64,000 nt of DNA from an uncultured Clostridia bacterium (GTDB lineage Bacteria; Bacillota; Clostridia; Oscillospirales; Ruminococcaceae). A program made the position numbers and the translations under genes. The DNA lies in contig CANRNN010000006.1 of the NCBI GenBank assembly GCA_947632025.1, forward strand, positions 1-64,000. The letters run 5' to 3'. Of the stretch, positions 53,286-62,584 are shown one piece after another (positions within the stretch are counted from its first letter, which is position 1; each line of letters starts with the position of its first letter). Under the pieces are notes generated by a model. The model was not told the origin of the DNA. It made no database searches and saw nothing but the letters and a program-made list of their open reading frames with translations.

Positions 53286-53399
53286 ACCAAAGTGTCCGTG
53301 ATAAAACTTTCTGTGCGCTGAAAAAGGAGAACCGCTTTCAAGTCAGCCGCAGGCAGCAGCGCGGAATTTACGTTTTGTCTGCTTATTAAAGGAGAACCA

Positions 53400-53810
53400 A
53401 TGGACGAAGAAATTAAAAAGCGCTGGAGCGAAGCGTACAAGGCGAACCCCAGGGTCTACGAAAAGGACGGAACGCTGATGGTGGGTTTTGCGCTGACGGA
53501 GGACACCGATTCGCTGTTCCCGCTCTACCCTGAAAAGCAGTGGGATATTCCCGGAAAAACCATAAGTATGTGGATGATTTCGTTTGTGACGGTTGTGACG
53601 CAGCCCGGCAAGAAAAATCCCACGGGAAACGTTGAGGGTATGGTCGATTATCACGAGGCTATGAAACGCTTAGAGCCGTATTTTATCGCGTATGGCGACG
53701 ACTGGAGGCTTATCCGTGCGCTGACGAAAGCGGAGATCATTTCCGTGGCGACCGGAGAGCCGGTAAAGCCCGAAAAACACGGGCTGTTCGGATTGTTCGG
53801 GAAAAAATAA
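53400..53810 (+). CDS. Small protein of unknown function between aconitase and ICDH
   Basis: A 136-residue soluble protein with no export signal. It has no motif I know; the sequence is mixed, with a central ISMWMISFVTVVTQPGK beta-rich stretch and a Phe/Gly-rich end (HGLFGLFGKK). AAAGGAG precedes the ATG. It lies between two citrate-branch genes in the same direction. Confidence 0.7.
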   Translation: MDEEIKKRWSEAYKANPRVYEKDGTLMVGFALTEDTDSLFPLYPEKQWDIPGKTISMWMISFVTVVTQPGKKNPTGNVEGMVDYHEAMKRLEPYFIAYGDDWRLIRALTKAEIISVATGEPVKPEKHGLFGLFGKK

Positions 53811-53820
53811 CAGGAAAATT

Positions 53821-53925
53821 ATGGATTTCAGACAGATAAACGCCGAAAACGAGGTTCTCCCGATATTCGAGCGGGCAATAAATCACTTTGGCGGGAACAA
53901 AAAATATATTTTCGCAATACCGTAA
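53821..53925 (+). CDS. Possible 34-residue peptide or gene remnant before ICDH
   Basis: A short frame beginning [20 protein letters not shown], ten bases after the previous stop, with GGAAAA upstream. It could be a leader peptide or the N-terminal remnant of a larger protein. Weakly supported. Confidence 0.3.
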   Translation: MDFRQINAENEVLPIFERAINHFGGNKKYIFAIP

Positions 53926-53944
53926 ATTTAAGGAGGTAACTTTA

Positions 53945-55159
53945 ATGGCAAGAATACAAATGACTACGCCGCTTGTCGAAATGGATGGCGATGAAATGAC
54001 CAGAATTATCTGGAAGATGATAAAGGATATTCTCATAAATCCTTATATTGACCTTAAAACCGATTACTACGACCTCGGTCTGGTCCACAGAAATGAAACC
54101 AACGACCAAGTGACGATAGACTCCGCGAATGCCGCGAAAAAATACGGCGTTGCGGTAAAGTGCGCGACCATTACCCCGAACGCTCAACGTATGGAGGAGT
54201 ATAAGCTTAAAGAAATGTGGAAGTCGCCGAACGGCACTATCCGCGCCATTTTGGACGGAACGGTTTTCAGAAAGCCTATTCTTGTAAAGGGCATCACTCC
54301 CTACATTCCGACGTGGACAAAGCCTATTACTATCGCGCGTCACGCTTACGGCGATATTTACAAGAACACCGAGCTTAAAGCTCCTAAAGGCTCGAAAGCA
54401 GAGCTTGTTATCACCAATCCTGACGGCTCCGAAACACGCGCTCTTATCCACGATTTCAAAAATTCCGACGGTATCGTTCAGGGGGTACACAACCTTGACA
54501 GCTCGATTTCAAGCTTTGCAAGAGCGTGCTTTAATTATGCTCTTGACGTAAAGGAGAGTTTGTGGTTCGCGTCAAAGGATACTATCTCCAAGACCTACGA
54601 CCACCGTTTCAAGGATATTTTCGCGGAAATTTACGAGAACGAATACAAGGCGAAGTTTGAGGCAGCGGGAATTGAGTATTTCTACACGCTGATCGACGAC
54701 GTTGTGGCAAGAGTTATCCGCTCCGAGGGCGGATTTATCTGGGCTTGCAAGAACTATGACGGCGACGTTATGAGCGATATGCTCGCGACGGCGTTCGGCT
54801 CGCTGGGACTTATGACGTCGGTGCTTGTGTCGCCTGACGGAGTTTATGAGTATGAAGCGGCTCACGGGACCGTGACACGTCATTACTACAATTACCTTAA
54901 GGGTGAAAAGACCTCCACAAATCCTATTGCCACTATTTTCGCATGGAGCGGCGCGTTCAGAAAGCGCGGAGAGCTTGACAATATCCCCGCCCTTCGCGAT
55001 TACGCCGACAAGCTCGAAAAGGCTTCCATCAGAACTATGGAGGACGGAATTATGGACAAGAATCTTGCGGCTATGAGCAAGCTGCCCGAAAAACGCGTTG
55101 TTGATACCGAAACTTTCCTCGTTGAAATCAATAACAGATTAGATAAGCTTATGGGCTGA
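53945..55159 (+). CDS. icd: NADP-dependent isocitrate dehydrogenase
   Basis: A 404-residue enzyme of the dimeric eukaryote-like (type II) IDH family. Motifs: [14 protein letters not shown] at the N-terminus, [14 protein letters not shown], and the cofactor loop [27 protein letters not shown]. It oxidises isocitrate to 2-oxoglutarate making NADPH. ATG 53945 follows TAAGGAGG at good spacing. Confidence 0.94.
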   Translation: MARIQMTTPLVEMDGDEMTRIIWKMIKDILINPYIDLKTDYYDLGLVHRNETNDQVTIDSANAAKKYGVAVKCATITPNAQRMEEYKLKEMWKSPNGTIRAILDGTVFRKPILVKGITPYIPTWTKPITIARHAYGDIYKNTELKAPKGSKAELVITNPDGSETRALIHDFKNSDGIVQGVHNLDSSISSFARACFNYALDVKESLWFASKDTISKTYDHRFKDIFAEIYENEYKAKFEAAGIEYFYTLIDDVVARVIRSEGGFIWACKNYDGDVMSDMLATAFGSLGLMTSVLVSPDGVYEYEAAHGTVTRHYYNYLKGEKTSTNPIATIFAWSGAFRKRGELDNIPALRDYADKLEKASIRTMEDGIMDKNLAAMSKLPEKRVVDTETFLVEINNRLDKLMG

Positions 55160-55189
55160 TTTCAGCACGGGGAACGGGAGTGCGATCTA

Positions 55190-55828
55190 ATGCAGGATAG
55201 AAGCAATATATCAATGACCGTAATAAGGCGTTTACCGAGATATTACCGTTTTCTCGGCGAATTGGAACGTGAGGGAAAGGAGAAGATCTCCTCGCGGGAG
55301 CTGTCCGAAAAAATGCGCCTTACTGCTTCGCAGATAAGGCAGGATCTGAACTGTTTCGGCGGCTTCGGAATGCAGGGATACGGATATAACGTGTCGGAGC
55401 TTCGCGCCGAGATAGGCGAGATATTGAATCTCAACCGGGGACATACCGCAATACTTATCGGCGCGGGCAACCTCGGAAGAGCGATAACTATGCACCTCAA
55501 TTTTGAGAAATTCGGTTTTAAGCTGATAGGAATATTCGACTGCGAGGAGAATCTTGTCGGGGACGTTATTTCGGGACTGAAAGTGCGTCCGTCGGGTGCG
55601 CTGCCGGAATTCTGCCGTGAGAACAAGCCCTCTATGGCGATTTTGTGCATACCCCGCACAAGTGCGCCTAAGGTGGTAAAGACGCTTACGGATTGCGGCG
55701 TCACGGCGTTCTGGAACTATTCGCATTACGATATTCTCGGAGATTTTCCCGACGCTGTCGTCGAGAACGTCCACCTGAACGACAGCCTTATGGCATTGAG
55801 TTATATGCTTGGCATTGATGAAAAATAA
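55190..55828 (+). CDS. rex: Redox-sensing transcriptional repressor Rex
   Basis: A 212-residue regulator. The N-terminal winged helix (PRYYRFLGELEREGKEKISSREL, then TASQIRQDLNCFGGFG) binds DNA; the Rossmann domain LIGAGNLGRAI reads the NADH/NAD ratio. Located 30 bases after icd, so probably co-transcribed, though it may have its own promoter. It ends at a strong terminator. Confidence 0.94.
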   Translation: MQDRSNISMTVIRRLPRYYRFLGELEREGKEKISSRELSEKMRLTASQIRQDLNCFGGFGMQGYGYNVSELRAEIGEILNLNRGHTAILIGAGNLGRAITMHLNFEKFGFKLIGIFDCEENLVGDVISGLKVRPSGALPEFCRENKPSMAILCIPRTSAPKVVKTLTDCGVTAFWNYSHYDILGDFPDAVVENVHLNDSLMALSYMLGIDEK

Positions 55829-55834
55829 TTATAT

Positions 55835-55868
55835 TCTCCCGCTGCTTCGGCGGGAGATTTTCGTTTTT
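55835..55868 (+). terminator. Rho-independent terminator after rex
   Basis: Arms TCTCCCGC / GCGGGAGA followed by TTTTCGTTTTT. Confidence 0.85.
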
Positions 55869-55921
55869 AAGCATATTTCTGATGTTTTTATAAATAATTT
55901 CAAAATAATTCACAAACCCCC

Positions 55922-55950
55922 TTGAAATGGAAGACATTTTGTGCTATAAT
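55922..55950 (+). promoter_or_regulatory. Sigma-A promoter of the binding-protein/diguanylate cyclase operon
   Basis: TTGAAA, 17-base spacer, TATAAT; the GTG start follows about 58 bases on. Confidence 0.75.
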
Positions 55951-56008
55951 TAAATAAAGCGTTAAATTTTAAAAATTGTAAAATTATATAGAAAGAAGGT
56001 CGGTTTTC

Positions 56009-57040
56009 GTGAAAAGAATCGCCGCCGCACTGGTAAGCATAGTTGCTTTTTTGTCGCTTGTCGGTTGTTCGTCAAATAAAACTGTACAAAATATTAAACC
56101 GCCTCCCGATTTCGTACCGCTGAACGATGTAGTTGAGGGGCAGAAGAATATCTACCTCATCGTCAAGAATCTCGACAGCAGCTATTGGCAGGTAATAATC
56201 AACGCCGCAGAAGAAAGCGGCAGGGACAACAACTGCAACGTCTACTACAGCGGCACCTACGCCGAGAGCGACTGGGAATCGCAGGAGAAACTTCTTAATG
56301 ACGCGGTAAACTCAGGCGCGGACGCTATTCTCATCTCACCGAACGATTCCGTGCAGCTTTCGGGAAAAATAGATGATATACACGAAAACGGAATACCCGT
56401 AGTACTTATAGATACCGTCGTGAATACTAATAACTATGATGTGTGCTATATGACCGATAACCTTATGGCAGGTCAGAAAGCAGCAGAGGAAATGTATTCG
56501 CAGTTTCTTAAAAACGGCTATACCGAAAACGACAGCGTAAAGGTGGGGATACAGGTAGGTTCTACTTCATCTCAGACAATAAACGAGCGGCTTGCGGGAT
56601 TTTTTAATTTCTGGAGCAAAAACGCTCCTGAAAAATGGGAAATAATCCCCGATATAAAGTGCAACGAAGGCTATGTAGACAGGGCGGTGGACTGCGCCGA
56701 GGAACTTCTGAAATATGACGGCATAAAGGGTGTTTTCGGGACAAATAACGGCTCTACAGTCGGTTTCGCGAAAGCGGTAAAGGAAGCGGAGCGCAAGGAC
56801 GTTGTCGTGATAGGTTTCGATTATTCCGAAGAAATAGCCGAACTTATCAACAACGATGAATACCTCGCCTCCACAATACTTCAGAAGCAGTACGATATGG
56901 GTTATGTCGGAGTGCAGACAGCAATGGATCTGATAAACGGCGCAAAACTTCCCGCAAAATTCAAGGATACGGGAGTAGTCGTAGTAAATAATGAAACAAA
57001 GGACGAGCCGGAAGCGCGGGACGCTATCTCCCACGCGTAA
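56009..57040 (+). CDS. Sugar-binding periplasmic-type lipoprotein
   Basis: A 343-residue lipoprotein starting at GTG with AAAGAAGG upstream. Signal peptide ends in LVGC (lipid Cys20). The mature part has the type I periplasmic-binding fold (NIYLIVKNLDSSYWQVIINA, ILISPNDSVQLSGKI, GIPVVLIDTVV, VFGTNNGSTVGFAKAVKEA), as in ribose- or galactose-binding proteins and receptor ligand modules. There is no permease or ATPase gene beside it. A membrane diguanylate cyclase follows in the same operon after 16 bases, so the lipoprotein may act as its ligand sensor (inferred). Confidence 0.85.
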   Translation: MKRIAAALVSIVAFLSLVGCSSNKTVQNIKPPPDFVPLNDVVEGQKNIYLIVKNLDSSYWQVIINAAEESGRDNNCNVYYSGTYAESDWESQEKLLNDAVNSGADAILISPNDSVQLSGKIDDIHENGIPVVLIDTVVNTNNYDVCYMTDNLMAGQKAAEEMYSQFLKNGYTENDSVKVGIQVGSTSSQTINERLAGFFNFWSKNAPEKWEIIPDIKCNEGYVDRAVDCAEELLKYDGIKGVFGTNNGSTVGFAKAVKEAERKDVVVIGFDYSEEIAELINNDEYLASTILQKQYDMGYVGVQTAMDLINGAKLPAKFKDTGVVVVNNETKDEPEARDAISHA

Positions 57041-57056
57041 TGTATAATGGAGTTAT

Positions 57057-58592
57057 ATGAAAGAAATGAATTCTGCATCACCGAATGAATTAGCCAAGAG
57101 ATTTTCATTTATCAGAATGCTTATCGTGTATATCGCGATCTGCGGAGTCGGGATAACTGTTCTTCTTATCAACTTGAACGGCTTGATAAGAAGCCACGAT
57201 AAAACGCTGACAGGCGATATCTGCAGCTTGGTGACTGAGAAAATGAACAACTCCATCAACTATATGACAAACTCTGTCGAAAATATGGCGGCAGTGCTGA
57301 CAGCGGAGGACCATTACGACCTACAGAATCTGTACAATACTATCTCCCGTGATAAAAAGGGAACAGGCTATGTAAGTATCGGCGTTATTGACGAAAACAA
57401 TAAGATTTACGCTTCCGATATAGAGCTTGCTGAGTTTGAGAAGTGGGATCTTCTGGAAACAGCAAAGCTTGCAGATCCCGTGTCTATTTCCGCGCCTTAT
57501 CGTTCGGGAGAGGTGGGAGAACCTGTGTTCTCGATGTTTACACACTTCTCCTACGCCGGCGGGAAGATAGGATATCTTTTCCTTACATATCCGTTAAAAG
57601 AGATACAGAACATAGCATATACCGAATCCCTGACAGAGGACGCGGAGATATGGCTTATGGAGGCAGCGTCGGATAATATTATTCAGTGCGCAGGTTCCAA
57701 TAAATACGCTATCGGAAGCTGGAACAACGCACTGCTCTCTATAAGGCAACAGATAGACTCGGCTTATCAGGACGACTACAGTAAGTGGAAAAGTCTTATG
57801 AGCGCGGGCGAGGACTCCGCGAATATCTCCTATAAAATAAACGGCGTAACCTATACTCAGGTGTATTCAAAAATTGATTTTATGCACGGCTGGTATGTTG
57901 TGGTAAGGATCCCAAGTCAGGCGCTTTCGTCCGCAATACAGCAGTTTCGGGAGAGCGTTATCATCTTTATGACTATCCTGCTGATAACTACGGTGATAAT
58001 GTTTATTTTGTTCCACAGGCACGAGGCTGAGGAAAAACGTGTACTGGAGAACCTTTCCGTACTTGACCCGCTTACGTCGGTAATGAACAGACGCGCATTC
58101 GATTTTACCGCGGAGCAGTATTTCGGAAAATCATTGAAAAATGAAGCGTCGCTGCTTTTCTTTGATGTTGATTATTTCAAGCAGGTGAACGATAGATTCG
58201 GTCACGAAGCGGGCGACAGGATATTGAAAGGATTTTCCGCAGCATTGAGGGAAATTTTCGGAAACGAGGGCTATATTTCCAGATACGGCGGCGATGAGTT
58301 TGTGGTTCTTTTGAAAAACGGCGACGTCGAGAGGATAAGTACGCAGCTTAAAAATCTTCAGAAGAAAGCGGGAGAGGTAAAACCTGCCGACGACAGCGCA
58401 GTGTGCGGGGATTTCAAACTTACTTTCAGCTGCGGCGCGGCGGTGTTCCCGAAGGACGCGTCCGACCTGAAGAGTTTGGAATCGTGCGCTGACAGTGCGT
58501 TGTACATTGTCAAGAAAAAGGGAAGAAACGACTTTGGGTGGTTTAAGAATTCCGACACGGCAGAACGGTCGGAGGAGGAAGTTAAGGAATAA
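57057..58592 (+). CDS. Membrane diguanylate cyclase with Cache-type sensor
   Basis: A 511-residue protein. One membrane segment (IRMLIVYIAICGVGITVLLI), a large extracytoplasmic double-Cache-like sensor (about 50-295), a second segment (VIIFMTILLITTVIMFILFH), then a GGDEF domain with the RYGGDEFVVLL motif and DVDYFKQVNDRFGHEAGD. No RxxD inhibition site lies five residues upstream of GGDEF, so product feedback is unlikely. It makes cyclic di-GMP in response to an external signal, possibly relayed by the upstream binding lipoprotein. Confidence 0.9.
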   Translation: MKEMNSASPNELAKRFSFIRMLIVYIAICGVGITVLLINLNGLIRSHDKTLTGDICSLVTEKMNNSINYMTNSVENMAAVLTAEDHYDLQNLYNTISRDKKGTGYVSIGVIDENNKIYASDIELAEFEKWDLLETAKLADPVSISAPYRSGEVGEPVFSMFTHFSYAGGKIGYLFLTYPLKEIQNIAYTESLTEDAEIWLMEAASDNIIQCAGSNKYAIGSWNNALLSIRQQIDSAYQDDYSKWKSLMSAGEDSANISYKINGVTYTQVYSKIDFMHGWYVVVRIPSQALSSAIQQFRESVIIFMTILLITTVIMFILFHRHEAEEKRVLENLSVLDPLTSVMNRRAFDFTAEQYFGKSLKNEASLLFFDVDYFKQVNDRFGHEAGDRILKGFSAALREIFGNEGYISRYGGDEFVVLLKNGDVERISTQLKNLQKKAGEVKPADDSAVCGDFKLTFSCGAAVFPKDASDLKSLESCADSALYIVKKKGRNDFGWFKNSDTAERSEEEVKE

Positions 58593-58616
58593 ATAATAGA
58601 AATTGGATAATTGAAA

Positions 58617-58646
58617 ATCAAAACGCCCCTCGCGGGGCGTTTTGAT
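58617..58646. terminator. Bidirectional terminator between convergent genes
   Basis: Perfect 13-base arms ATCAAAACGCCCC / GGGGCGTTTTGAT around TCGC. Confidence 0.9.
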
Positions 58647-58648
58647 TA

Positions 58649-59572
58649 TCAGATCCTTTTTGTGAGGAAGCCGAGAATATCCTCCATAACCTCCTGACGG
58701 TTCAGCTCGAACATGAGCTCGTGCCTTGCTTCACGATAGATCCGGATATTTGCCATACACCCCGCTGCAAGATATTTCTCACACGCCGAGCGTACTCCCG
58801 AACCGTATTCTCCTATAGGGTCCATTCCTCCCGAAAGAAAAAGCATAGGCACATCTTTCGGGGTGTTTTCGATTATAGCAGCGGAATTGCACGCCATAAG
58901 CGCACTCAGCATATCCCGATACCCTGCCGCGGTGAACGTAAAGTTGCATTTCGGGTCGGCGCAGAATTTGTCGACGCTTTTGTCGTCACGGGAAAGCCAG
59001 TCGTTCGATGTGCGTATGTTTTCGGTTCTCAGATTAAATATTCCGAAAACCACACGCGTACCGAATTTCGGTCTGTAAAAATCGCCGTGATTTAGTGTGA
59101 TAAGGTCGAGAGTGCTTTTAAGCGGCACGGAGCCCGAAATTCCGCCTGCCGTTCCCGTCAGTATCACGCCGTCCCAGCGGTCTTTGTATTTTGAGATAAG
59201 GATCCTAGCCAGAAAGCTTCCCATACTGTGTCCCATCAGAAAGTGCGGTATATCCGGCAGTTTCCTTTCGAGAATGACTTTCATTCGGTGAAGATCCCGC
59301 ACCATATTGATATAGCCGCGCTCCTCGCCGAAATATCCGAGCATATCCATATCGGTTATGGAATTTCCGTGTCCGAGGTGGTCGCACCCGCACAATGCCA
59401 CATCATTTCCGCACAGAAATTCCGCGAATTCCTCGTAGCGCTCGATGTATTCGCACATTCCGTGAGATAGCATAACGGCGGCTTTCGGTTCTGAATTTTC
59501 CGGAATGTAAAAGTAGAATTTTATATCGCAAAGCCCGCTTGTCGACGCAAACGAGCCTTTGAATTTTCTCAT
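58649..59572 (-). CDS. Alpha/beta hydrolase (lysophospholipase/monoacylglycerol lipase type)
   Basis: A 307-residue serine hydrolase. Oxyanion motif LSHGMCEY, nucleophile elbow GHSMGSFLAR, acid Asp in SGGMDPIG and catalytic His in ARHELMFE near the end. The sequence is typical of PldB/lysophospholipase L2-like enzymes that act on lysolipids. Last of three minus-strand genes, nine bases after trmB. Confidence 0.88.
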   Translation of the reverse strand: MRKFKGSFASTSGLCDIKFYFYIPENSEPKAAVMLSHGMCEYIERYEEFAEFLCGNDVALCGCDHLGHGNSITDMDMLGYFGEERGYINMVRDLHRMKVILERKLPDIPHFLMGHSMGSFLARILISKYKDRWDGVILTGTAGGISGSVPLKSTLDLITLNHGDFYRPKFGTRVVFGIFNLRTENIRTSNDWLSRDDKSVDKFCADPKCNFTFTAAGYRDMLSALMACNSAAIIENTPKDVPMLFLSGGMDPIGEYGSGVRSACEKYLAAGCMANIRIYREARHELMFELNRQEVMEDILGFLTKRI

Positions 59573-59581
59573 AAAACGCTC

Positions 59582-60256
59582 CTATCGCGAATTTACGGCT
59601 TCCAGTCTGTAAATAGGCTGTCCCAGCTGCGTAAAACGCGTTTCGTACTCTGTCATAATATTCCCCTCAAAGCCGCTGTTATGCAGATCCAGACTTACAT
59701 TTTTCAGCGGGAAGCCGCATTTTGAAAACTGTTCTATCGAAAACTCGAAGAAGTGCATATTATCGGTCTTTTGGTGTATCTCCGCGTTTTCCGAGAGGAC
59801 TGTTTTATAGATCGCAAGGAATCTTTCGTGGGTCAGACGATGATTCGCGTATTGATTTTTCGGGAACGGGCAGCTGAAATTCAAGAATATTCTGTCCACA
59901 GAATTTTTATGGAACATATGTGTGAGATATTCCGCCTGTCCCAGACAGAACCGCAGATTCGGAAGCTTTTCGTTCATAAGCGCTTCCATTCCCGTTACGA
60001 TTACGTTCGGTGTTTTTTCGAGAGCGATAAGGTTTATATCGGGATTTCTCCTCGCAAATTCAAGCGCAAATCCGCCCTTTCCGCAGCCTATTTCGAGATA
60101 CAGAGGGTTATCGTTTCCGAATATTTTTCGCACGTCCACGAAAAACTCCTCCGAAAGCGGGTCGTCCTTATGCTCGTTCTGGCATTGCATATACAGCATC
60201 ACGGGCTTACAAGCCGCGAGCCGTTCGTCCAGATTTTTCTTTCTTCTCATTCTCAT
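59582..60256 (-). CDS. trmB: tRNA (guanine-N7-)-methyltransferase
   Basis: A 224-residue SAM-dependent enzyme making m7G46 in tRNA. SAM motif LEIGCGKGGFALEFARR, then IALEKTPNVIV; DRIFLNFSCPFPKNQYANHRL is the conserved acidic/Pro motif (with S-C in place of the usual D-P, a minor oddity) and the C-terminal TEYETRF is diagnostic. Second gene of the operon. Confidence 0.92.
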   Translation of the reverse strand: MRMRRKKNLDERLAACKPVMLYMQCQNEHKDDPLSEEFFVDVRKIFGNDNPLYLEIGCGKGGFALEFARRNPDINLIALEKTPNVIVTGMEALMNEKLPNLRFCLGQAEYLTHMFHKNSVDRIFLNFSCPFPKNQYANHRLTHERFLAIYKTVLSENAEIHQKTDNMHFFEFSIEQFSKCGFPLKNVSLDLHNSGFEGNIMTEYETRFTQLGQPIYRLEAVNSR

Positions 60257-60298
60257 ATTATTATCACCTGATGCTTATGCCCTATAAACTTTTAGCTG

Positions 60299-61693
60299 TT
60301 AAAGGTTACAAAGCTCCCTTCCCATAAGGACTCCCATAGCGGAAGCCATCATAAGTCCGCGTGTCCAGCCGCTTGAATCGCCCAGACAGTGCAGCCCTTT
60401 AAGATTCGTGTTGAAATGCTCGTCCATTTTTATACGGTTGGAATAAAATTTCAATTCCGGCGAATACAACAGGGTTTCATTCGACGCAAATCCCGGAACG
60501 ACATCATCTACCGCTTTTATGAAGTTTATGATGTTGGTCATTGTCCGGTAGGGGATAGCGGCGGTGATGTCCCCCGCGACCGCGTCCGGAAGCGTCGGAC
60601 GGACGTTCGAGAACGAAAGCTCCTTTTCCCACGTCCGCTTTCCGTCAAGTATATCGCCGTATCTCTGCACCAGAATATGTCCGTTTCCAAGCATATTCGA
60701 CAGCTCGCCGACACGCTTTGCATACTCTATCGGCTGGTTGAACGGCACGGAAAAATTGTGCGAGCATAATATCGCAAGGTTCGTGTTGTCGGATTTGTAG
60801 TTTTTGAATGAGTGACCGTTGACTACCGCAAGTCCCTCGTCGTAGTTTTCCTGTGCTACGAATCCACCCGGATTCTGACAGAACGTGCGAACTTTGTTCT
60901 TGAACGGCGCGGGGTAGCCTATAAGCTTCGACTCGTATAGGACTTCGTTTACCTCCTCCATGACCTCGCTTCTTACCTCCACCCGAACGCCTATATCGAC
61001 CGTACCCGAACGATGTTCTATCCCGTGAAGTCTGCACACGCCTTCAAGCCAGTCCGCTCCGCGTCTGCCTGTAGCGATAACGATATGGTCGCCGAAAACC
61101 TCCCGCGTAGAGTGTCCGTCGTCTATCACGGCTCCGACGCAGGCGCCGTCCTTTACGATAATATCGTTGCAGACGGTTTTGAAAAGTATCTCCACTCCCG
61201 ACTCCAACAAATATTGTTCGATTCTGAAGTAAAGCTGCTGCGCCATTTCCGTACCGAGGTGGCGGATAGGGCAGTCGACTAGCTTAAGATTCGCGTTTAT
61301 TGCTTTTTTTCGTATCTCGCGGACTTTTTCGGGATTTGAAATGCCTTCAACGTGAGTGTCCGCGCCGAATTCCAGATATATCTTGTCGGCATAGTCTATT
61401 GTTTTCTGGGCAAGCTCCGCGCCTATAAGCTCCGGCAAAGTACCCCCGACCTCACACGACAGCGAAAGCTTCCCGTCCGAGAACGCCCCCGCGCCGGAAA
61501 ATCCTGTCGTGATGTGGCAATACGGCTTGCAACCGACACATTCCTTGGTCTGTGCTTTCGGGCAGTGCCTGTGTTCGACGGCTTCTCCCTTTTCGACGAT
61601 AAGTATCTTTTTTTCTGAGCCGCGGCGCAGCATTTCTATCGCGGTGAATATCCCCGCGGGTCCCGCGCCGATTATAACAACATCGTATTTCAT
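60299..61693 (-). CDS. FAD-dependent oxidoreductase (COG2509 type)
   Basis: A 464-residue flavoprotein. FAD motif IIGAGPAGIFTAIEML at the N-terminus; the Cys-rich segment HCPKAQTKECVGCKPYCHITTG (in parts) then FSGAGAFSDGKL marks this dehydrogenase family; ATGRRGADWL is the second FAD contact and the end LMMASAMGVLMGREL closes the site. Substrate unknown. First gene of the minus-strand operon; its start lies 90 bases from the divergent membrane-protein gene. Confidence 0.88.
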   Translation of the reverse strand: MKYDVVIIGAGPAGIFTAIEMLRRGSEKKILIVEKGEAVEHRHCPKAQTKECVGCKPYCHITTGFSGAGAFSDGKLSLSCEVGGTLPELIGAELAQKTIDYADKIYLEFGADTHVEGISNPEKVREIRKKAINANLKLVDCPIRHLGTEMAQQLYFRIEQYLLESGVEILFKTVCNDIIVKDGACVGAVIDDGHSTREVFGDHIVIATGRRGADWLEGVCRLHGIEHRSGTVDIGVRVEVRSEVMEEVNEVLYESKLIGYPAPFKNKVRTFCQNPGGFVAQENYDEGLAVVNGHSFKNYKSDNTNLAILCSHNFSVPFNQPIEYAKRVGELSNMLGNGHILVQRYGDILDGKRTWEKELSFSNVRPTLPDAVAGDITAAIPYRTMTNIINFIKAVDDVVPGFASNETLLYSPELKFYSNRIKMDEHFNTNLKGLHCLGDSSGWTRGLMMASAMGVLMGRELCNL

Positions 61694-61783
61694 AATATTC
61701 TCCTTAAATGAAATTAATTTTCCGAACTATCATAAATCGGAACTCAGCCGAATATATTTTATAAAAAACAAAGGAGCAAAAAA

Positions 61784-62488
61784 ATGGAAACTGCCGCAAA
61801 TCATAATTCAGGCGTTCTGCCCGCGGGATTTTCAGCCGAAGCGGAAAAGCTTCCGAAAATCCCCGAATACAACAGTCCTGCCGCCGAACCGTACAAGCCC
61901 CCGCAAATCGAGCCGCCGACCGGCTCTTCCGAAGACATTTCCGATTATCACTCCGAAAATTACGATTATTCCGAAAGATACACCCATGTGCGCTATCCGA
62001 AAATAAGTCGCCGCGGGCTGCTTATTCTGATGATTTTTTCGGGAATTTCCGGGGCTTTGGCGGGAATTATTCCGACGCTTCGCGGAATTATCCCGACAAC
62101 GGAGCTTTCGGGAACGTTTATGGAAATATTTCTCAGCAGGATTTCCATAGGAGCCGCTGTTCTTGCAGCGGAATATCTGCTTGGATTTTTCGCGTTCGGT
62201 GATCTGCTTGTATGGGCATTACCGCTGTGGTATTGTATGGGAGGAGCGTTGAGAGTAACGGCAAGCGCCCATTGGAAACTTCTGCCCGGCATTATAATCG
62301 GCGGTATTCTTACGGCGTTCGGGGCAGCGGTTTCGGGAGCGTTCTCGCAGGGGATAATGCGCGTCCTTAAAGGCGGCACCGTACATTTTGACGATTCACC
62401 GCGCCGAGGCTTCACGCTTACGTTTTTGGGGATACTTGCCGGTATACTTGCCTGCTGCCTTTATGAAGCGATAATCCTCACACTGTAA
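61784..62488 (+). CDS. Membrane protein of unknown function with Pro-rich cytoplasmic N-terminus
   Basis: A 234-residue protein. The first 80 residues are hydrophilic and Pro-rich (NSPAAEPYKPPQIEPPTGSS), then about five membrane segments (LLILMIFSGISGALAGII; SIGAAVLAAEYLLGFFAFG; LLVWALPLWYCMGGAL; IIIGGILTAFGAAVSGAF; LTFLGILAGILACCLYEAII). AAAGGAG precedes the ATG. It may be a stage II sporulation-like (SpoIIM) or similar protein, but no firm match is seen. Confidence 0.7.
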   Translation: METAANHNSGVLPAGFSAEAEKLPKIPEYNSPAAEPYKPPQIEPPTGSSEDISDYHSENYDYSERYTHVRYPKISRRGLLILMIFSGISGALAGIIPTLRGIIPTTELSGTFMEIFLSRISIGAAVLAAEYLLGFFAFGDLLVWALPLWYCMGGALRVTASAHWKLLPGIIIGGILTAFGAAVSGAFSQGIMRVLKGGTVHFDDSPRRGFTLTFLGILAGILACCLYEAIILTL

Positions 62489-62542
62489 GTTATTGCTCTT
62501 TCAGCGCACAAAATCAGCGCAACATTGCCTTCAATATCAAAA

Positions 62543-62580
62543 ATCGACCCCGAATCAGAAGTTCGGGGGTTGATTTTTAT
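62543..62580 (+). terminator. Rho-independent terminator between convergent genes
   Basis: Arms ATCGACCCCGAA / TTCGGGGGTTGAT (12 bases, one mismatch or wobble) followed by TTTTTA. Confidence 0.75.
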
Positions 62581-62584
62581 GCTG

